A DNA stretch of 64,000 bases from Burkholderiales bacterium 8X (GTDB lineage: Bacteria > Pseudomonadota > Gammaproteobacteria > Burkholderiales > Burkholderiaceae_C). Positions 35,319-43,836 of this stretch are shown here, piece after piece (position 1 is the stretch's first letter; every line of letters begins with the position of its first letter). The position numbers were made by a program, and so were the translations under genes. The stretch lies in the NCBI GenBank assembly GCA_902506565.1, contig LR732703.1, positions 4,358,883-4,422,882 of the forward strand, read 5' to 3'. The notes under the pieces were generated by a model. That model saw only the letters and a list, made by a program, of their open reading frames with translations, searched no databases and was not told the DNA's origin.

Positions 35319-36436
35319 CGGCTTCGAGCCTCCTTCTTGTCCGCGGCCGCAGGTTGCCCTGCGGGCGATGGCGCCGCGGCGGGCTGCGTGGTCGCGGGCT
35401 GCGGCGCGGCGGGCGGTGTGGAGGCGGGCGATGTCGCCGCTGGTTTGGTCGCCGGCTTCGCGGCCGGCTTGGCTGGCCGGGCGGACTTGTCGAGCAGGCT
35501 CGGCTTGGTCTCCGATGCCTTGTCGCCCGGCTTCTCCTTCTTGCCCGGAACGGCATCGGTCGGCGCCGGCCGCGGCGGCTGCACGCCGGTCGGCGCGAGC
35601 ACCAGCACGTAGCGGGCGGCGGTCACGTGGGCAGCCGGCAGGCAATGGATGCGAGCGAAGGCCGAATCGGCGCGCCGCTCGATGCGGTCGACCTTGGCCA
35701 CCGGCAGGCCCGGCGGATAGACGCCGTCGACTCCGCTGGTGGTCAGCACGTCGCCCTCCTGCACGTCCGAGTTGGCGGCCATGAAGCGAAGCTCCAGCCC
35801 GCCGCCATGCGCGCTCGCGTCGCCGAAGGCCACGCTCCGGGCGCCGGTGCGGATGTTCTGCACCGGGATGGCCAGGTCGCGGTCGATGACCAGCGTGATC
35901 TCGCTCGTGAACGGCTGCACCTGCGTGACCTGCCCGAGCACGCCGTTTTCGTCGATCACCGGCGATCCGGCCGCGATGCCGTGCGTGAGGCCCTGGTCGA
36001 TCACCAGCTTGCGGGTGTACGGATCGGCCGCGTCGTACAGCACCTCGGCGGCGCGGCCGGGCGTGAGCGTGGTCTGCCGGAGCTCCAGCATCGCCCGGAG
36101 CCGCGCGTTTTCCTGCGCCAGGGTGTCGGCCTGGCTCGCGCGTTCGGATTGCAGGGCGAGCGCCTTGCGCGCGGCGGCTTCCTTGTCCTGCGCGAGCTGC
36201 AGGTCCTCGAGGTATCGATTGCCGGCTGCCGCCGCCTGGACCGGCTTGAGCGCGAGCCACTGCACCGGATAGAGCACCGCACCGACGGCCTGCCGGACCG
36301 GCTGCACGATGTTGAATCGCGCATCGGCCACCATCAGGAACAACGCCAGCGCACTGAAGAAGATCAGCTTGCTGAGTGCCGAGGGCCCCTGGTTGAACAG
36401 GGGCGGCGCGGTGCGATCGAGCGTGCCCAGGGGCAT
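35315..36436 (-). CDS. mreC: Rod shape-determining protein MreC
   Basis: A 373-residue bitopic protein. The start ATG 36436 (MPLGTLDRTAPPLFNQGPS) is followed by one membrane helix (IFFSALALFLMVADARF), a coiled-coil (EAAARKALALQSERASQADTLAQENARL) and the beta-rich periplasmic domain (VIDENGVLGQVTQV, VLTTSGVDGVYPPGLPVAKV). The last ~85 residues are a Lys/Ala/Pro-rich low-complexity tail (PAKPAAKPATKPAATSP) that is longer than in E. coli. MreC organises the elongasome. It follows mreB after a strong hairpin that probably reduces its expression. Confidence 0.94.
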   Translation of the reverse strand: MPLGTLDRTAPPLFNQGPSALSKLIFFSALALFLMVADARFNIVQPVRQAVGAVLYPVQWLALKPVQAAAAGNRYLEDLQLAQDKEAAARKALALQSERASQADTLAQENARLRAMLELRQTTLTPGRAAEVLYDAADPYTRKLVIDQGLTHGIAAGSPVIDENGVLGQVTQVQPFTSEITLVIDRDLAIPVQNIRTGARSVAFGDASAHGGGLELRFMAANSDVQEGDVLTTSGVDGVYPPGLPVAKVDRIERRADSAFARIHCLPAAHVTAARYVLVLAPTGVQPPRPAPTDAVPGKKEKPGDKASETKPSLLDKSARPAKPAAKPATKPAATSPASTPPAAPQPATTQPAAAPSPAGQPAAADKKEARSR

Positions 36437-36457
36437 GGCGAAAAGTGCCTCACATTG

Positions 36458-36492
36458 AAAAAGCCGGCCGTCCCGCAAGCACCGGCCGGCCG
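36458..36492 (-). terminator. Intrinsic terminator/attenuator between mreB and mreC
   Basis: A perfect 8-bp stem, GCCGGCCG (36463-36470) with CGGCCGGC (36483-36490), and 12-base loop, is followed on the reverse strand by five T (36462-36458). It lies 17 bp after the mreB stop and 22 bp before the mreC start. It fits partial termination that would make more MreB than MreC/MreD/PBP2. Confidence 0.75.
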
Positions 36493-36508
36493 TTTGCTCA
36501 TCCGCGCA

Positions 36509-37552
36509 TTATTCGCTGGTGAAGATGCTTCCGAGCCGATCCATGCGTTCGAGTGCGATGCCGCATCCTCGCACGACGCAGGTCAGCGGGTCTTCGGCCA
36601 CCAGCACCGGCAGGCCGGTTTCCTCGGCCAGGAGCCGATCGAGGTCGCGCAGCAGCGCACCGCCGCCGGTCAGCATCATGCCGCGCTCGGCGATGTCGGC
36701 GCCGAGTTCGGGCGGGGTCTGCTCGAGCGCGTTCTTGACGGCCGAGACGATGTTGTTGAGCGGATCGGTCAGGGCTTCGAGCACTTCGTTGCTGCTGATG
36801 GTGAAACTGCGCGGAACGCCTTCGCTCAGGTTCCGGCCCTTGACTTCCATCTCCTTGACCTCGGAGCCCGGGTAGGCCGAGCCGATCGTCTTCTTGATGA
36901 CTTCGGCCGTGGGCTCGCCGATCAGCATGCCGTAGTTGCGCCGGATGTAGTTGATGATGGCTTCGTCGAAGCGGTCGCCGCCGACCCGCACGCTGCCCTT
37001 GTAGACCATGCCGCCGAGCGAGATGACGCCGACCTCGGTGGTGCCGCCGCCGATGTCGACCACCATCGAGCCGCTCGCCTCCGACACCGGAAGCCCCGCG
37101 CCGATCGCAGCCGCCATCGGCTCCTCGATCAGGTAGACCGACGTGGCGCCGGCCGCCTCGGCCGCATCCTTGATGGCGCGCCGCTCGACCTGGGTCGAGC
37201 CGCAAGGCACGCAGATGATGATCCGTGGGCTCGGCGTGAGCAGCGAGCGCGGATGCACCATCTTGATGAACTGCTTGATCATCTGCTCGGTGATCACGAA
37301 ATCGGCGATGACGCCGTCCTTCATCGGGCGGATCGCCTCGATGTTGCCGGGCACCTTGCCCAGCATCGCCTTGGCTTCGCGGCCGACGGCCTGGATCACC
37401 TTCTTGCCATGCGGGCCGCCTTCGTGGCGGATGGCGACCACCGACGGCTCGTCCAGAACGATGCCCTTGTTGCGGGCGAAGATGAGCGTGTTGGCCGTGC
37501 CGAGGTCGATCGCGAGGTCGGTCGAGAAGTACCGACGAAAAGCTCCGAACAT
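36509..37552 (-). CDS. mreB: Rod shape-determining actin homologue MreB
   Basis: A 347-residue bacterial actin forming membrane-bound filaments that direct side-wall synthesis. The start is ATG 37552 (MFGAFRRYFSTDLAIDLGTANT, with the N-terminal amphipathic region and phosphate-1 loop DLGTANT). MVVDIGGGTTEVGVISLGG is phosphate 2 and GMMLTGGGALLRDL the adenosine motif. The sequence is collinear with E. coli MreB (347). It is the first gene of the mre operon and is divergent from gatC with a 210-bp gap. Confidence 0.98.
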   Translation of the reverse strand: MFGAFRRYFSTDLAIDLGTANTLIFARNKGIVLDEPSVVAIRHEGGPHGKKVIQAVGREAKAMLGKVPGNIEAIRPMKDGVIADFVITEQMIKQFIKMVHPRSLLTPSPRIIICVPCGSTQVERRAIKDAAEAAGATSVYLIEEPMAAAIGAGLPVSEASGSMVVDIGGGTTEVGVISLGGMVYKGSVRVGGDRFDEAIINYIRRNYGMLIGEPTAEVIKKTIGSAYPGSEVKEMEVKGRNLSEGVPRSFTISSNEVLEALTDPLNNIVSAVKNALEQTPPELGADIAERGMMLTGGGALLRDLDRLLAEETGLPVLVAEDPLTCVVRGCGIALERMDRLGSIFTSE

Positions 37553-37762
37553 GGTGGAATCCTATGGAGCACGGCCTGCGCGTCGGCAAGTCGTCGCCCT
37601 TGATTGATCGTTTTGAGGGGATGCGGGAACGCTTTTTGCAGCAAAAGACGGCGCGTTGGCGGGCGTTGCGGCAAAGGCGGGATAATAACCGAATCCCCTT
37701 CCGATCCCGGTGCGAGAGGGCCCGTTGCCAGGGGCCGGTCGAGCGCCCGAAGCAACTTTTTC

Positions 37763-38062
37763 ATGTCCCTGACCTCCACCGATATCGCGCGGATCGCGTC
37801 GCTCGCGCGCCTTCGGCTCGCACCCGAAGAAAGCGACCGGATGCTGAGCCAGATCAACGGCTTTTTCGACCTGGTCGACCGCATGCAGGCGGTCGACACC
37901 ACCGGCGTCTCGCCGCTGGCTCATCCGGTCGCCACGATCGAGGACGTCACGCTGCGCCTCGCCGACGACGTGGTTGCCGAACCCGATCAGCGCGAGCTCA
38001 ACCAGCGCAGCGCCCCGGCCGTCGAAAACGGCCTCTTTCTCGTTCCGAAGGTGATCGAATGA
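37763..38062 (+). CDS. gatC: Aspartyl/glutamyl-tRNA amidotransferase subunit C
   Basis: A 99-residue GatC that wraps around GatA and GatB in the tRNA-dependent amidotransferase. The start is ATG 37763 (MSLTSTDIARIASLARLRLA); the frame extends upstream to 37604 without homology. The conserved LSQINGFFDLVDRMQAVDT and C-terminal RSAPAVENGLFLVPKVIE are present. The stop overlaps the gatA start by four bases. A GATAATAAC stretch at about 37679-37687 may be the -10 region. Confidence 0.95.
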   Translation: MSLTSTDIARIASLARLRLAPEESDRMLSQINGFFDLVDRMQAVDTTGVSPLAHPVATIEDVTLRLADDVVAEPDQRELNQRSAPAVENGLFLVPKVIE

Positions 38063-39555
38063 GCGGTGCATCAGCCGATTTGCACCAGATGGGGGTGGCC
38101 GAGCTTTCGGCGGCCCTGCGCGCCCGCCGGGTTTCCGCAGTCGAGGCGGCGCAGCATCATTTATCGCGCATTCGCCAGCACACCGAGCTGTGCGCCTTCG
38201 TGGCGCTCGACGAGCAGCTGGCGCTGTCGCAGGCACGCGCCGCCGATGAGCGGCTCGAAGGCGGCAACGCGCCGGAGCTGACCGGCGTGCCGATCGCGCA
38301 CAAGGACATCTTCGTCACCGCCGACCTGCCGACCACGGCCGGCTCCCGCATGCTGGCCGGCTATCGCTCGCCGTTCGACGCCACCGTGGTGCGCCGCCTC
38401 GCGGAAGCCGGCGCGGTTAACCTGGGCAAGCTGAGTTGCGACGAATTCGCGATGGGCTCGGCCAACGAGAACGTCGCGGTTGCGGCCATCGGCTTCGATC
38501 GAGCCGTACCCGTTCGCAATCCCTGGGATACCGAGCGGATTCCGGGCGGTTCGTCCGGCGGCAGCGCTGCGGCCGTCGCCGCCCGCCTGGTGCCGGCGGC
38601 CACCGGCACCGACACCGGCGGCTCGATCCGGCAGCCGGCCTCGTTCTGCGGCATCACCGGCATCAAGCCGACCTACGGCCGCGCGTCGCGCTACGGCATG
38701 GTCGCCTTCGCCTCCAGCCTGGACCAGGCCGGGCCCCTCGCCCGATCGGCCGAGGATTGCGCCCTGCTGTTGACGGCCCTCTGCGGACCCGACCCGGAGC
38801 GCGATTCGACCTCGCTCGATCGGCCGGCCGAGAATTATTCGAAGAATCTCGACCAGCCGCTCGCGGGCCTTCGCATCGGCGTGCCGCGCGAGTTCGTCGG
38901 CCCGGGCGTGGCGCCCGGCGTGCATGCCGCCATCGACGCGGCCTTGGCCGAGTACGAGAAGCTCGGCGCGCGCCGGGTCGAGATCTCGCTGCCGCGCACC
39001 GAGTTGTCGATTCCCGTCTACTACATCCTGGCGGCCGCCGAGGCTTCGAGCAACCTGAGCCGGTTCGACGGCGTCAAGTTCGGCCATCGCGCCGCCGACT
39101 ACCGCGACCTGGCCGAGATGTACGCCAAGACGCGGGCCGAAGGCTTCGGCGACGAGGTCAAGCGGCGCATCATGATTGGCACCTACGTGCTGTCGCATGG
39201 CTATTACGACGCCTACTACCTGCAGGCCCAGAAGGTGCGCCGGATGATCGCTGACGACTTCCAGCAGGCCTTCCGCCAGTGCGACCTGATCGCCGGGCCT
39301 GCGGCACCCACCGTGGCCTGGAAGATCGGCGCGCATGGCGACGATCCGGTGGCTGACTACCTGGCGGACATCTTCACGCTCCCGGCCTCGCTCGCGGGCC
39401 TTCCGGGCATGAGCCTGCCGGTCGGCTTCGACGGAAAAATGCCGGTCGGCCTTCAACTGATCGGCAACTACTTCGCCGAAAGCCGATTGCTGAATGCCGC
39501 CCACCAGTTCCAGCAGGCCACCGACTGGCACCTGCGGAAGCCGGAGGGCTTTTGA
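38059..39555 (+). CDS. gatA: Aspartyl/glutamyl-tRNA amidotransferase subunit A
   Basis: A 498-residue amidase-signature enzyme that releases ammonia from glutamine for transamidation of Asp-tRNA(Asn) or Glu-tRNA(Gln). The catalytic triad is visible: Lys in VPIAHKDIFV, the cis-Ser in GGSSGGSAAAVAA and the nucleophile Ser in GTDTGGSIRQPASF. The glutamine-site DRF-like region and the C-terminal GLPGMSLPVGFDGKMPVGLQLIG match GatA. The start ATG 38059 overlaps gatC; gatB follows after 2 bp. Length is close to usual (485). Confidence 0.97.
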   Translation: MSGASADLHQMGVAELSAALRARRVSAVEAAQHHLSRIRQHTELCAFVALDEQLALSQARAADERLEGGNAPELTGVPIAHKDIFVTADLPTTAGSRMLAGYRSPFDATVVRRLAEAGAVNLGKLSCDEFAMGSANENVAVAAIGFDRAVPVRNPWDTERIPGGSSGGSAAAVAARLVPAATGTDTGGSIRQPASFCGITGIKPTYGRASRYGMVAFASSLDQAGPLARSAEDCALLLTALCGPDPERDSTSLDRPAENYSKNLDQPLAGLRIGVPREFVGPGVAPGVHAAIDAALAEYEKLGARRVEISLPRTELSIPVYYILAAAEASSNLSRFDGVKFGHRAADYRDLAEMYAKTRAEGFGDEVKRRIMIGTYVLSHGYYDAYYLQAQKVRRMIADDFQQAFRQCDLIAGPAAPTVAWKIGAHGDDPVADYLADIFTLPASLAGLPGMSLPVGFDGKMPVGLQLIGNYFAESRLLNAAHQFQQATDWHLRKPEGF

Positions 39556-39557
39556 CC

Positions 39558-41060
39558 ATGAGCGAACCCGTCATGAACGAAGCGTCGTCCTTCGAAGTCG
39601 CGCAGCAGGGCCGACCTACCGGACCCTTGGTGCGCGGCTGGGAAGTCATCATCGGCTTCGAGACCCACGCCCAGCTGTCGACCGCCAGCAAGATCTTCAG
39701 CCGTGCCTCGACCGCATTCGGCGCCGAGCCCAATACCCAGGCCTCGCCGGTCGACCTGGCACTGCCGGGCACCCTCCCGGTGATGAACCGCGGCGCCGTC
39801 GAGCGCGCCATCCAGCTCGGGCTGGCGCTCGGCTCGCACATTGCGCCGCGGAGCGTCTTCGCACGCAAGAACTACTTCTACCCGGACCTGCCGAAGGGCT
39901 ACCAGATCAGCCAGTACGAGATCCCGGTGGTGCAAGGCGGCTCGGTGAGCTTCTACGTCGGCGAGGAGCAGAAGACCGTGCGGCTGGTGCGGGCCCATCT
40001 CGAGGAAGACGCCGGCAAGTCGCTGCACGAGAACTTCGTCGGCCAGTCGGGCATCGACCTCAATCGGGCCGGCACGCCGCTGCTCGAGATCGTGACCGAA
40101 CCCGACATGCGTTCCACCGCCGAGGCGGTCGCCTATGCCCGCGAGCTGCACAAGATCGTGACCTGGATCGGCATCTGCGACGGCAACATGCAAGAGGGCA
40201 GCTTTCGGTGCGATGCCAACGTCTCGGTGCGCAGGCCCGGGCAGCCGCTCGGCACCCGACGCGAGATCAAGAACCTGAACAGCTTCAAGTTCATGCAGCA
40301 GGCGATCGACTACGAGATTCGTTGGCAGATCGACGAGATCGATGATGGCCGCAAGATCCAGCAGGCCACCGTGCTGTTCGACCCCGAGACCGGCGAAACC
40401 CGTGCCATGCGCACCAAGGAAGACGCGGCCGACTACCGCTACTTTCCCGATCCCGACCTGCCGCCGCTGGCCATCGCCGCCGACTGGATCGAACGGGTGC
40501 GCGCCGTGATGCCCGAACTGCCGCGGGCGATGGCCGAGCGCTACGTTCGCGACCATGGCCTCTCGGCCTACGACGCCGCGCAACTGACGCAAGGGCCGGC
40601 GGTCGCGCGCTACTTCGACGAGGCCGTCGCAGCGGGTGCCCCGGCCAAGCTCGCGAGCAACTGGATCACCGGGGAAGTCAGCCGGCGCCTCAACCTGCAC
40701 GACATCGCGATCGACCAGGCGCCGGTAGGTGCGATTCAGCTCGCCCGGCTGCTCGCCCGCATCGGCGACGGAACGATCTCGAACAACGCGGCGCGGCAAG
40801 TCTTCGAGGCGCTGTGGACCGGCGAGGGTACAGACGTCGATCAGCTGATCGAGGCCAAGGGCCTGAAGCAGATGAGCGACACCGGCGCGCTCGAAGCCAT
40901 CGTCGACACCGTGCTGGCGAGCAACCAGAAGAACATCGACGAATACCGCGCGGGCAAGGACAAGGCTTTCAATGCGCTGGTCGGCCAGGTGATGAAGGCC
41001 AGCCAGGGCAAGGCCAACCCGGCGCAGGTCAATGCCTTGCTGAAGGCCCGCCTGGGCTGA
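39558..41060 (+). CDS. gatB: Aspartyl/glutamyl-tRNA amidotransferase subunit B
   Basis: A 500-residue GatB, the subunit that activates the misacylated amino acid and binds the tRNA. The start is ATG 39558; an in-frame TTG two codons earlier is less likely. The kinase-like cradle has EVIIGFETHAQLSTASKIF, the YPDLPKGYQISQYE segment, HLEEDAGKSLHE and RRPGQPLGTRREIKNLNSF, and the tail YqeY-like domain ends KASQGKANPAQVNALLKARLG. gatC-gatA-gatB form a tight operon. A degenerate tandem repeat begins at the stop codon. Confidence 0.97.
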   Translation: MSEPVMNEASSFEVAQQGRPTGPLVRGWEVIIGFETHAQLSTASKIFSRASTAFGAEPNTQASPVDLALPGTLPVMNRGAVERAIQLGLALGSHIAPRSVFARKNYFYPDLPKGYQISQYEIPVVQGGSVSFYVGEEQKTVRLVRAHLEEDAGKSLHENFVGQSGIDLNRAGTPLLEIVTEPDMRSTAEAVAYARELHKIVTWIGICDGNMQEGSFRCDANVSVRRPGQPLGTRREIKNLNSFKFMQQAIDYEIRWQIDEIDDGRKIQQATVLFDPETGETRAMRTKEDAADYRYFPDPDLPPLAIAADWIERVRAVMPELPRAMAERYVRDHGLSAYDAAQLTQGPAVARYFDEAVAAGAPAKLASNWITGEVSRRLNLHDIAIDQAPVGAIQLARLLARIGDGTISNNAARQVFEALWTGEGTDVDQLIEAKGLKQMSDTGALEAIVDTVLASNQKNIDEYRAGKDKAFNALVGQVMKASQGKANPAQVNALLKARLG

Positions 41061-41143
41061 TGGCTCGCCTGGGCCGATGGCTCGCCGGGATGATGGCTCG
41101 CCGGGGGCTGATGGCTAACCCGGGCTGATGGCTCGCCCGGGCC
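41058..41143. repeat. About five copies of a 16-18 bp repeat (TGATGGCTCGCCxGGGC) after gatB
   Basis: The unit begins with the gatB stop codon itself, TGA, and repeats at about 41058, 41075, 41091, 41109 and 41126 with small changes (one copy has CTAACCCGGG). It looks like a minisatellite created by slippage of the last codons. No T-run follows, so it is not an intrinsic terminator. It is probably length-variable between strains. Confidence 0.8.
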
Positions 41144-41164
41144 GAGGTCTGGCGGGCTCCGGTC

Positions 41165-41827
41165 TCAGCGGGCAGCCGCGGGCGCGGCAGGCCCGCCGGC
41201 CCACAGGGGCCGCAGCCGCATCTGCTCTTCGTCGAAGCGCTGGTTGACCCGGCGCTTCTCGTCTTCCTGCTCGCCGATGAAGCGGTTCTGCACCGCGACG
41301 CTCTTCAGGTTGTCGTCCTGCTTCCGACGCAGCGAGTCGGGTGCCTTCGACGGGTCCTTGACGTAGAACTCGAGCTCCTCGTCGATCCGTTGCCGCTCGC
41401 CGCGCAGTTCGTCGAGCCGCTTGCGGGCGGCTTGCGTGACGACGTCGATCTGAGCCAGCGCCTCGCCCCGCTCGCGCTCGTGCGCCGCCACGTTCGGAAA
41501 TCGCGCCAGCAGCGCACGTTCGCGCCGGCGTTCTTCGAGTGCCCGCAGGCGCTGCAGCTCGGCTTGTCTTGCACGCTCTTCGCGCTCGGCCTGTTCGCGC
41601 GCGCTGTAGCTCGGCTCGAGCTTGCGGCGGGTGGTGCCGCTCGGGCCGAGTTCGCGCTGCTCGCGATCGAGGCAGTCGGCGATCGGCCGATCGGCGGTGA
41701 GGGTGCGGCCGCGCGCGTCGGTGCAGGTGTAGATGCCGGGGCTGGGCGGAGCCGGCTGCGCATGGGCGCCGAAAGCTGCCACGGCCAGGGCGGTGGACAA
41801 GAGTCGGGCCGGGACGGGTATGCGCAT
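41165..41827 (-). CDS. DUF4124 domain-containing periplasmic protein
   Basis: A 220-residue protein with a Sec signal (MRIPVPARLLSTALAVAAFGAHAQ). A short DUF4124-like beta region follows, with GIYTCTDARGRTLTADRPIADC and a Cys pair that may form a disulfide. The rest is a long charged coiled-coil (REQAEREERARQAELQRLRALEERRRERALLARF, then AARKRLDELRGERQRIDEELEFYVKD) ending Pro/Ala rich. The start is ATG 41827 with GAGGAG upstream. No function is known. It is on the same strand as pyrE, 29 bp after its stop. Confidence 0.8.
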   Translation of the reverse strand: MRIPVPARLLSTALAVAAFGAHAQPAPPSPGIYTCTDARGRTLTADRPIADCLDREQRELGPSGTTRRKLEPSYSAREQAEREERARQAELQRLRALEERRRERALLARFPNVAAHERERGEALAQIDVVTQAARKRLDELRGERQRIDEELEFYVKDPSKAPDSLRRKQDDNLKSVAVQNRFIGEQEDEKRRVNQRFDEEQMRLRPLWAGGPAAPAAAR

Positions 41828-41856
41828 CGAAAGTCTCCTCTTGCGGACGCCGGGAT

Positions 41857-42561
41857 CTATCTCGCGCCGTAACGTGCACGATAGGCGACCACGGCCTCCC
41901 GGTACGCACCGACCTCGTCGGTCGAATGATGAAAAAGGTACTTTAACAAGTCGTCCAGCGTGGCGATCGCGACCACCTCGAGGCCCAGCCGGTTCCGTAC
42001 ATATTGCACGGCGCTGTGCGCCACGTCGGCGCCGTTCTCGGTGGCCATCTCCTGCCGGTCGAGCGCAATGGCTACGGCGTGCGGTGTCGCGCCGGCCTTT
42101 TCGATGGCGGCGATCGATTCGCGCACGGCGGTGCCGGCCGACATCACGTCGTCGACGATCAGCACCCGTCCGCGCAGCGGCGCGCCGACCAGGGTGCCGC
42201 CTTCGCCATGGTCCTTGGCTTCCTTGCGGTTGTAGGCAAAAGGCACGTTGCGGCCGCGCCGGGCGAGCTCGGCGCAAAGCGTGGCGCCGAGCGGGATGCC
42301 CTTGTAGGCCGGCCCGAAGATCATGTCGAATTCGAGGCCGCTTTCGATCAGTCGGTCTGCATAGAATTCGGCGAGCCGGAGCATCTTGGCGCCATCGTCG
42401 AAGAGCCCGGCATTGAAGAAATACGGGCTCTGCCGACCGGCCTTGGTCGTGAACTCGCCGAAGCGCAGCACGCCCGACTCCAACGCGAATTGCACGAAGG
42501 CCTGGGCCAGCGTTGCGTTCGCAGCGTCTTCGTCCACCTTCGAAGCCTCAATCAAAGCCAT
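41857..42561 (-). CDS. pyrE: Orotate phosphoribosyltransferase
   Basis: A 234-residue enzyme converting orotate and PRPP to orotidine 5'-phosphate in pyrimidine synthesis. The PRPP-binding motif VLIVDDVMSAGTAVRES is near residue 135, and the dimer-loop region FAYNRKEAKDHGEGGTLVG carries the catalytic lysines. SPYFFNAGLFDDGAK is the orotate-site segment. The start ATG 42561 is only 11 bp from the divergent exoA start, so both promoters must sit within the opposite coding region or upstream of it. Confidence 0.96.
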   Translation of the reverse strand: MALIEASKVDEDAANATLAQAFVQFALESGVLRFGEFTTKAGRQSPYFFNAGLFDDGAKMLRLAEFYADRLIESGLEFDMIFGPAYKGIPLGATLCAELARRGRNVPFAYNRKEAKDHGEGGTLVGAPLRGRVLIVDDVMSAGTAVRESIAAIEKAGATPHAVAIALDRQEMATENGADVAHSAVQYVRNRLGLEVVAIATLDDLLKYLFHHSTDEVGAYREAVVAYRARYGAR

Positions 42562-42572
42562 CGGGATACCTC

Positions 42573-43376
42573 GTGTTCAAACTCACCAGCCTCAACCTCA
42601 ACGGCTTGCGTTCGGCGGCGACCAAGGGCGTTGCCGATTGGGTCGCCGAACTGGCGCCGGATTGTATTTGCATGCAGGAGATCAGGGTCCAGGCGAGCGA
42701 CGTCGAAGGCCGCTTCGAAACCATGGCCGGCCTTGCCGGCTACTTTCATTTCGCCGAGAAGAAGGGCTACGCCGGCACCGCCATCTACAGCCGGCACGCA
42801 CCCACCGATATCGTGGTGGGCTGGGGCGATGCCGAGTTCGATGCCGAGGGCCGCTACCTCGAACTGCGCTTCGACGAAGGTGCGCGCAAGTTCTCGGTCA
42901 TCAGCTGCTACTTCCCGAGTGGCTCGTCCGGCGAAGAGCGGCAGGCGGCCAAGTTCCGGTTCCTGAAGCGCTTCTTTCCGCATCTGGTCGCCTTGAAGCG
43001 GGAGCGCGAATTCGTGCTGTGCGGCGACATCAACATCGCGCACCAGCAGATCGACCTCAAGAACTGGCGCGGCAACCAGAAGAACAGCGGCTTCCTGCCG
43101 GAAGAGCGTGCGTGGATGACCCGGCTGCTGGATGCCGGGGTCGATGGCGCAGGCCTGGTCGACGTGTACCGGATGCTCAAGCCGGACACCACCGACGAGG
43201 CCTACACCTGGTGGAGCAACCGCGGGCAGGCGTATGCAAAGAACGTCGGGTGGCGACTCGACTACCACTTGGCGACGCCCGCCATCGCACGGCTGGCGCG
43301 TAGCGAACACATCTACAAGACGGTGAAGTTCAGCGACCATGCGCCGATCACGGTGGATTACGAGTTCGACCTTTAA
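42573..43376 (+). CDS. exoA: Exodeoxyribonuclease III (AP endonuclease)
   Basis: A 267-residue ExoIII-family nuclease acting at abasic sites in base-excision repair. I take GTG 42573 (residue 1 read as Met, then FKLTSLNLNGLRSA). Motifs are LNLNGLRS (metal site), CMQEIRVQ (Glu), GDINIAHQQIDLKN (Asp-Asn active site), WWSNRGQAYAKNVGWRLDYHL and the C-terminal FSDHAPITVDYEF with the catalytic Asp-His. An in-frame upstream ATG at 42513 is also possible. The last 40 codons are repeated at 47720-47840, marking this 3' end as an integration site. Confidence 0.94.
   Translation: MFKLTSLNLNGLRSAATKGVADWVAELAPDCICMQEIRVQASDVEGRFETMAGLAGYFHFAEKKGYAGTAIYSRHAPTDIVVGWGDAEFDAEGRYLELRFDEGARKFSVISCYFPSGSSGEERQAAKFRFLKRFFPHLVALKREREFVLCGDINIAHQQIDLKNWRGNQKNSGFLPEERAWMTRLLDAGVDGAGLVDVYRMLKPDTTDEAYTWWSNRGQAYAKNVGWRLDYHLATPAIARLARSEHIYKTVKFSDHAPITVDYEFDL
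43320..43366. repeat. Left 47-bp direct repeat within the exoA 3' end (attL candidate)
   Basis: Identical over 47 bp to 47784-47830. It lies within the coding sequence of the intact exoA, 10 bp before the stop. Confidence 0.85.
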
Positions 43377-43608
43377 TCGGGCTGCGCTCGGCTCCGCTTT
43401 GGACTCAGCGAACTCATTCGACGATGAAGATTCAGTGTCCGCTTTGCAGCGTCAGCTGTCCTTCACCTTCCCGCCGTGAATGACGGCTTGTTGGCAGTTC
43501 GCGGCCACTAAATGCCTTAGTCGCCTTTGGCGGTGCGGCGGCATTTGGCGATCGCCGACCGCCTCGATGCGCACTTGATCGCGGCGGCCAAAGATGCGAC
43601 CAACGAGG

Positions 43609-43836
43609 TTACCCGTCCTCCGTCGGCGTGAAGCTCTGTAGCGCCGTGAGCTTCGCCAGGTCGCGCGCGATGATGTTCTCTCCGCAGGCACGGCAGTAGT
43701 GATCCCAGCTGCGACCGTTGCGCACCTTCAGGCGGATTTCGCCCATCGTGACGCGGTGCTTGCTATTGGCCTGGCAGTTATGTGACTTGCCCGCGCGGTC
43801 AATGGCGACTTGCGTAATGAGGGATTTAATCGCCAT
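43609..43836 (-). CDS. Small zinc-finger protein, last gene of the island operon
   Basis: A 75-residue protein starting at ATG 43836 (MAIKSLITQVAIDRAGKSHN) with a good GGGGAGG ribosome site. It overlaps the helicase 3' end by 11 bp, so translation is coupled. A putative zinc site is formed by His19/Cys21 (SHNCQANSKH) and CxxC in DHYCRACGENII, with GEIRLKVRNGRSW between. The spacing and the GE-R...G-SW...YC..C pattern recall PARP-type zinc fingers, which bind DNA nicks; this is a resemblance, not a firm match. A role as DNA-binding partner of the helicase is inferred only from the operon. Confidence 0.65.
   Translation of the reverse strand: MAIKSLITQVAIDRAGKSHNCQANSKHRVTMGEIRLKVRNGRSWDHYCRACGENIIARDLAKLTALQSFTPTEDG

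Noticed and set aside
37604..37762. Longer gatC start
   Set aside because: The upstream in-frame part has no similarity to GatC and contains the probable promoter.
43452..43608. A gene between exoA and the zinc-finger gene
   Set aside because: The open frame overlapping this gap is short and compositionally random; the sequence has an AAATGCC/GGCATTT inverted repeat but no T-tail and no supported coding.
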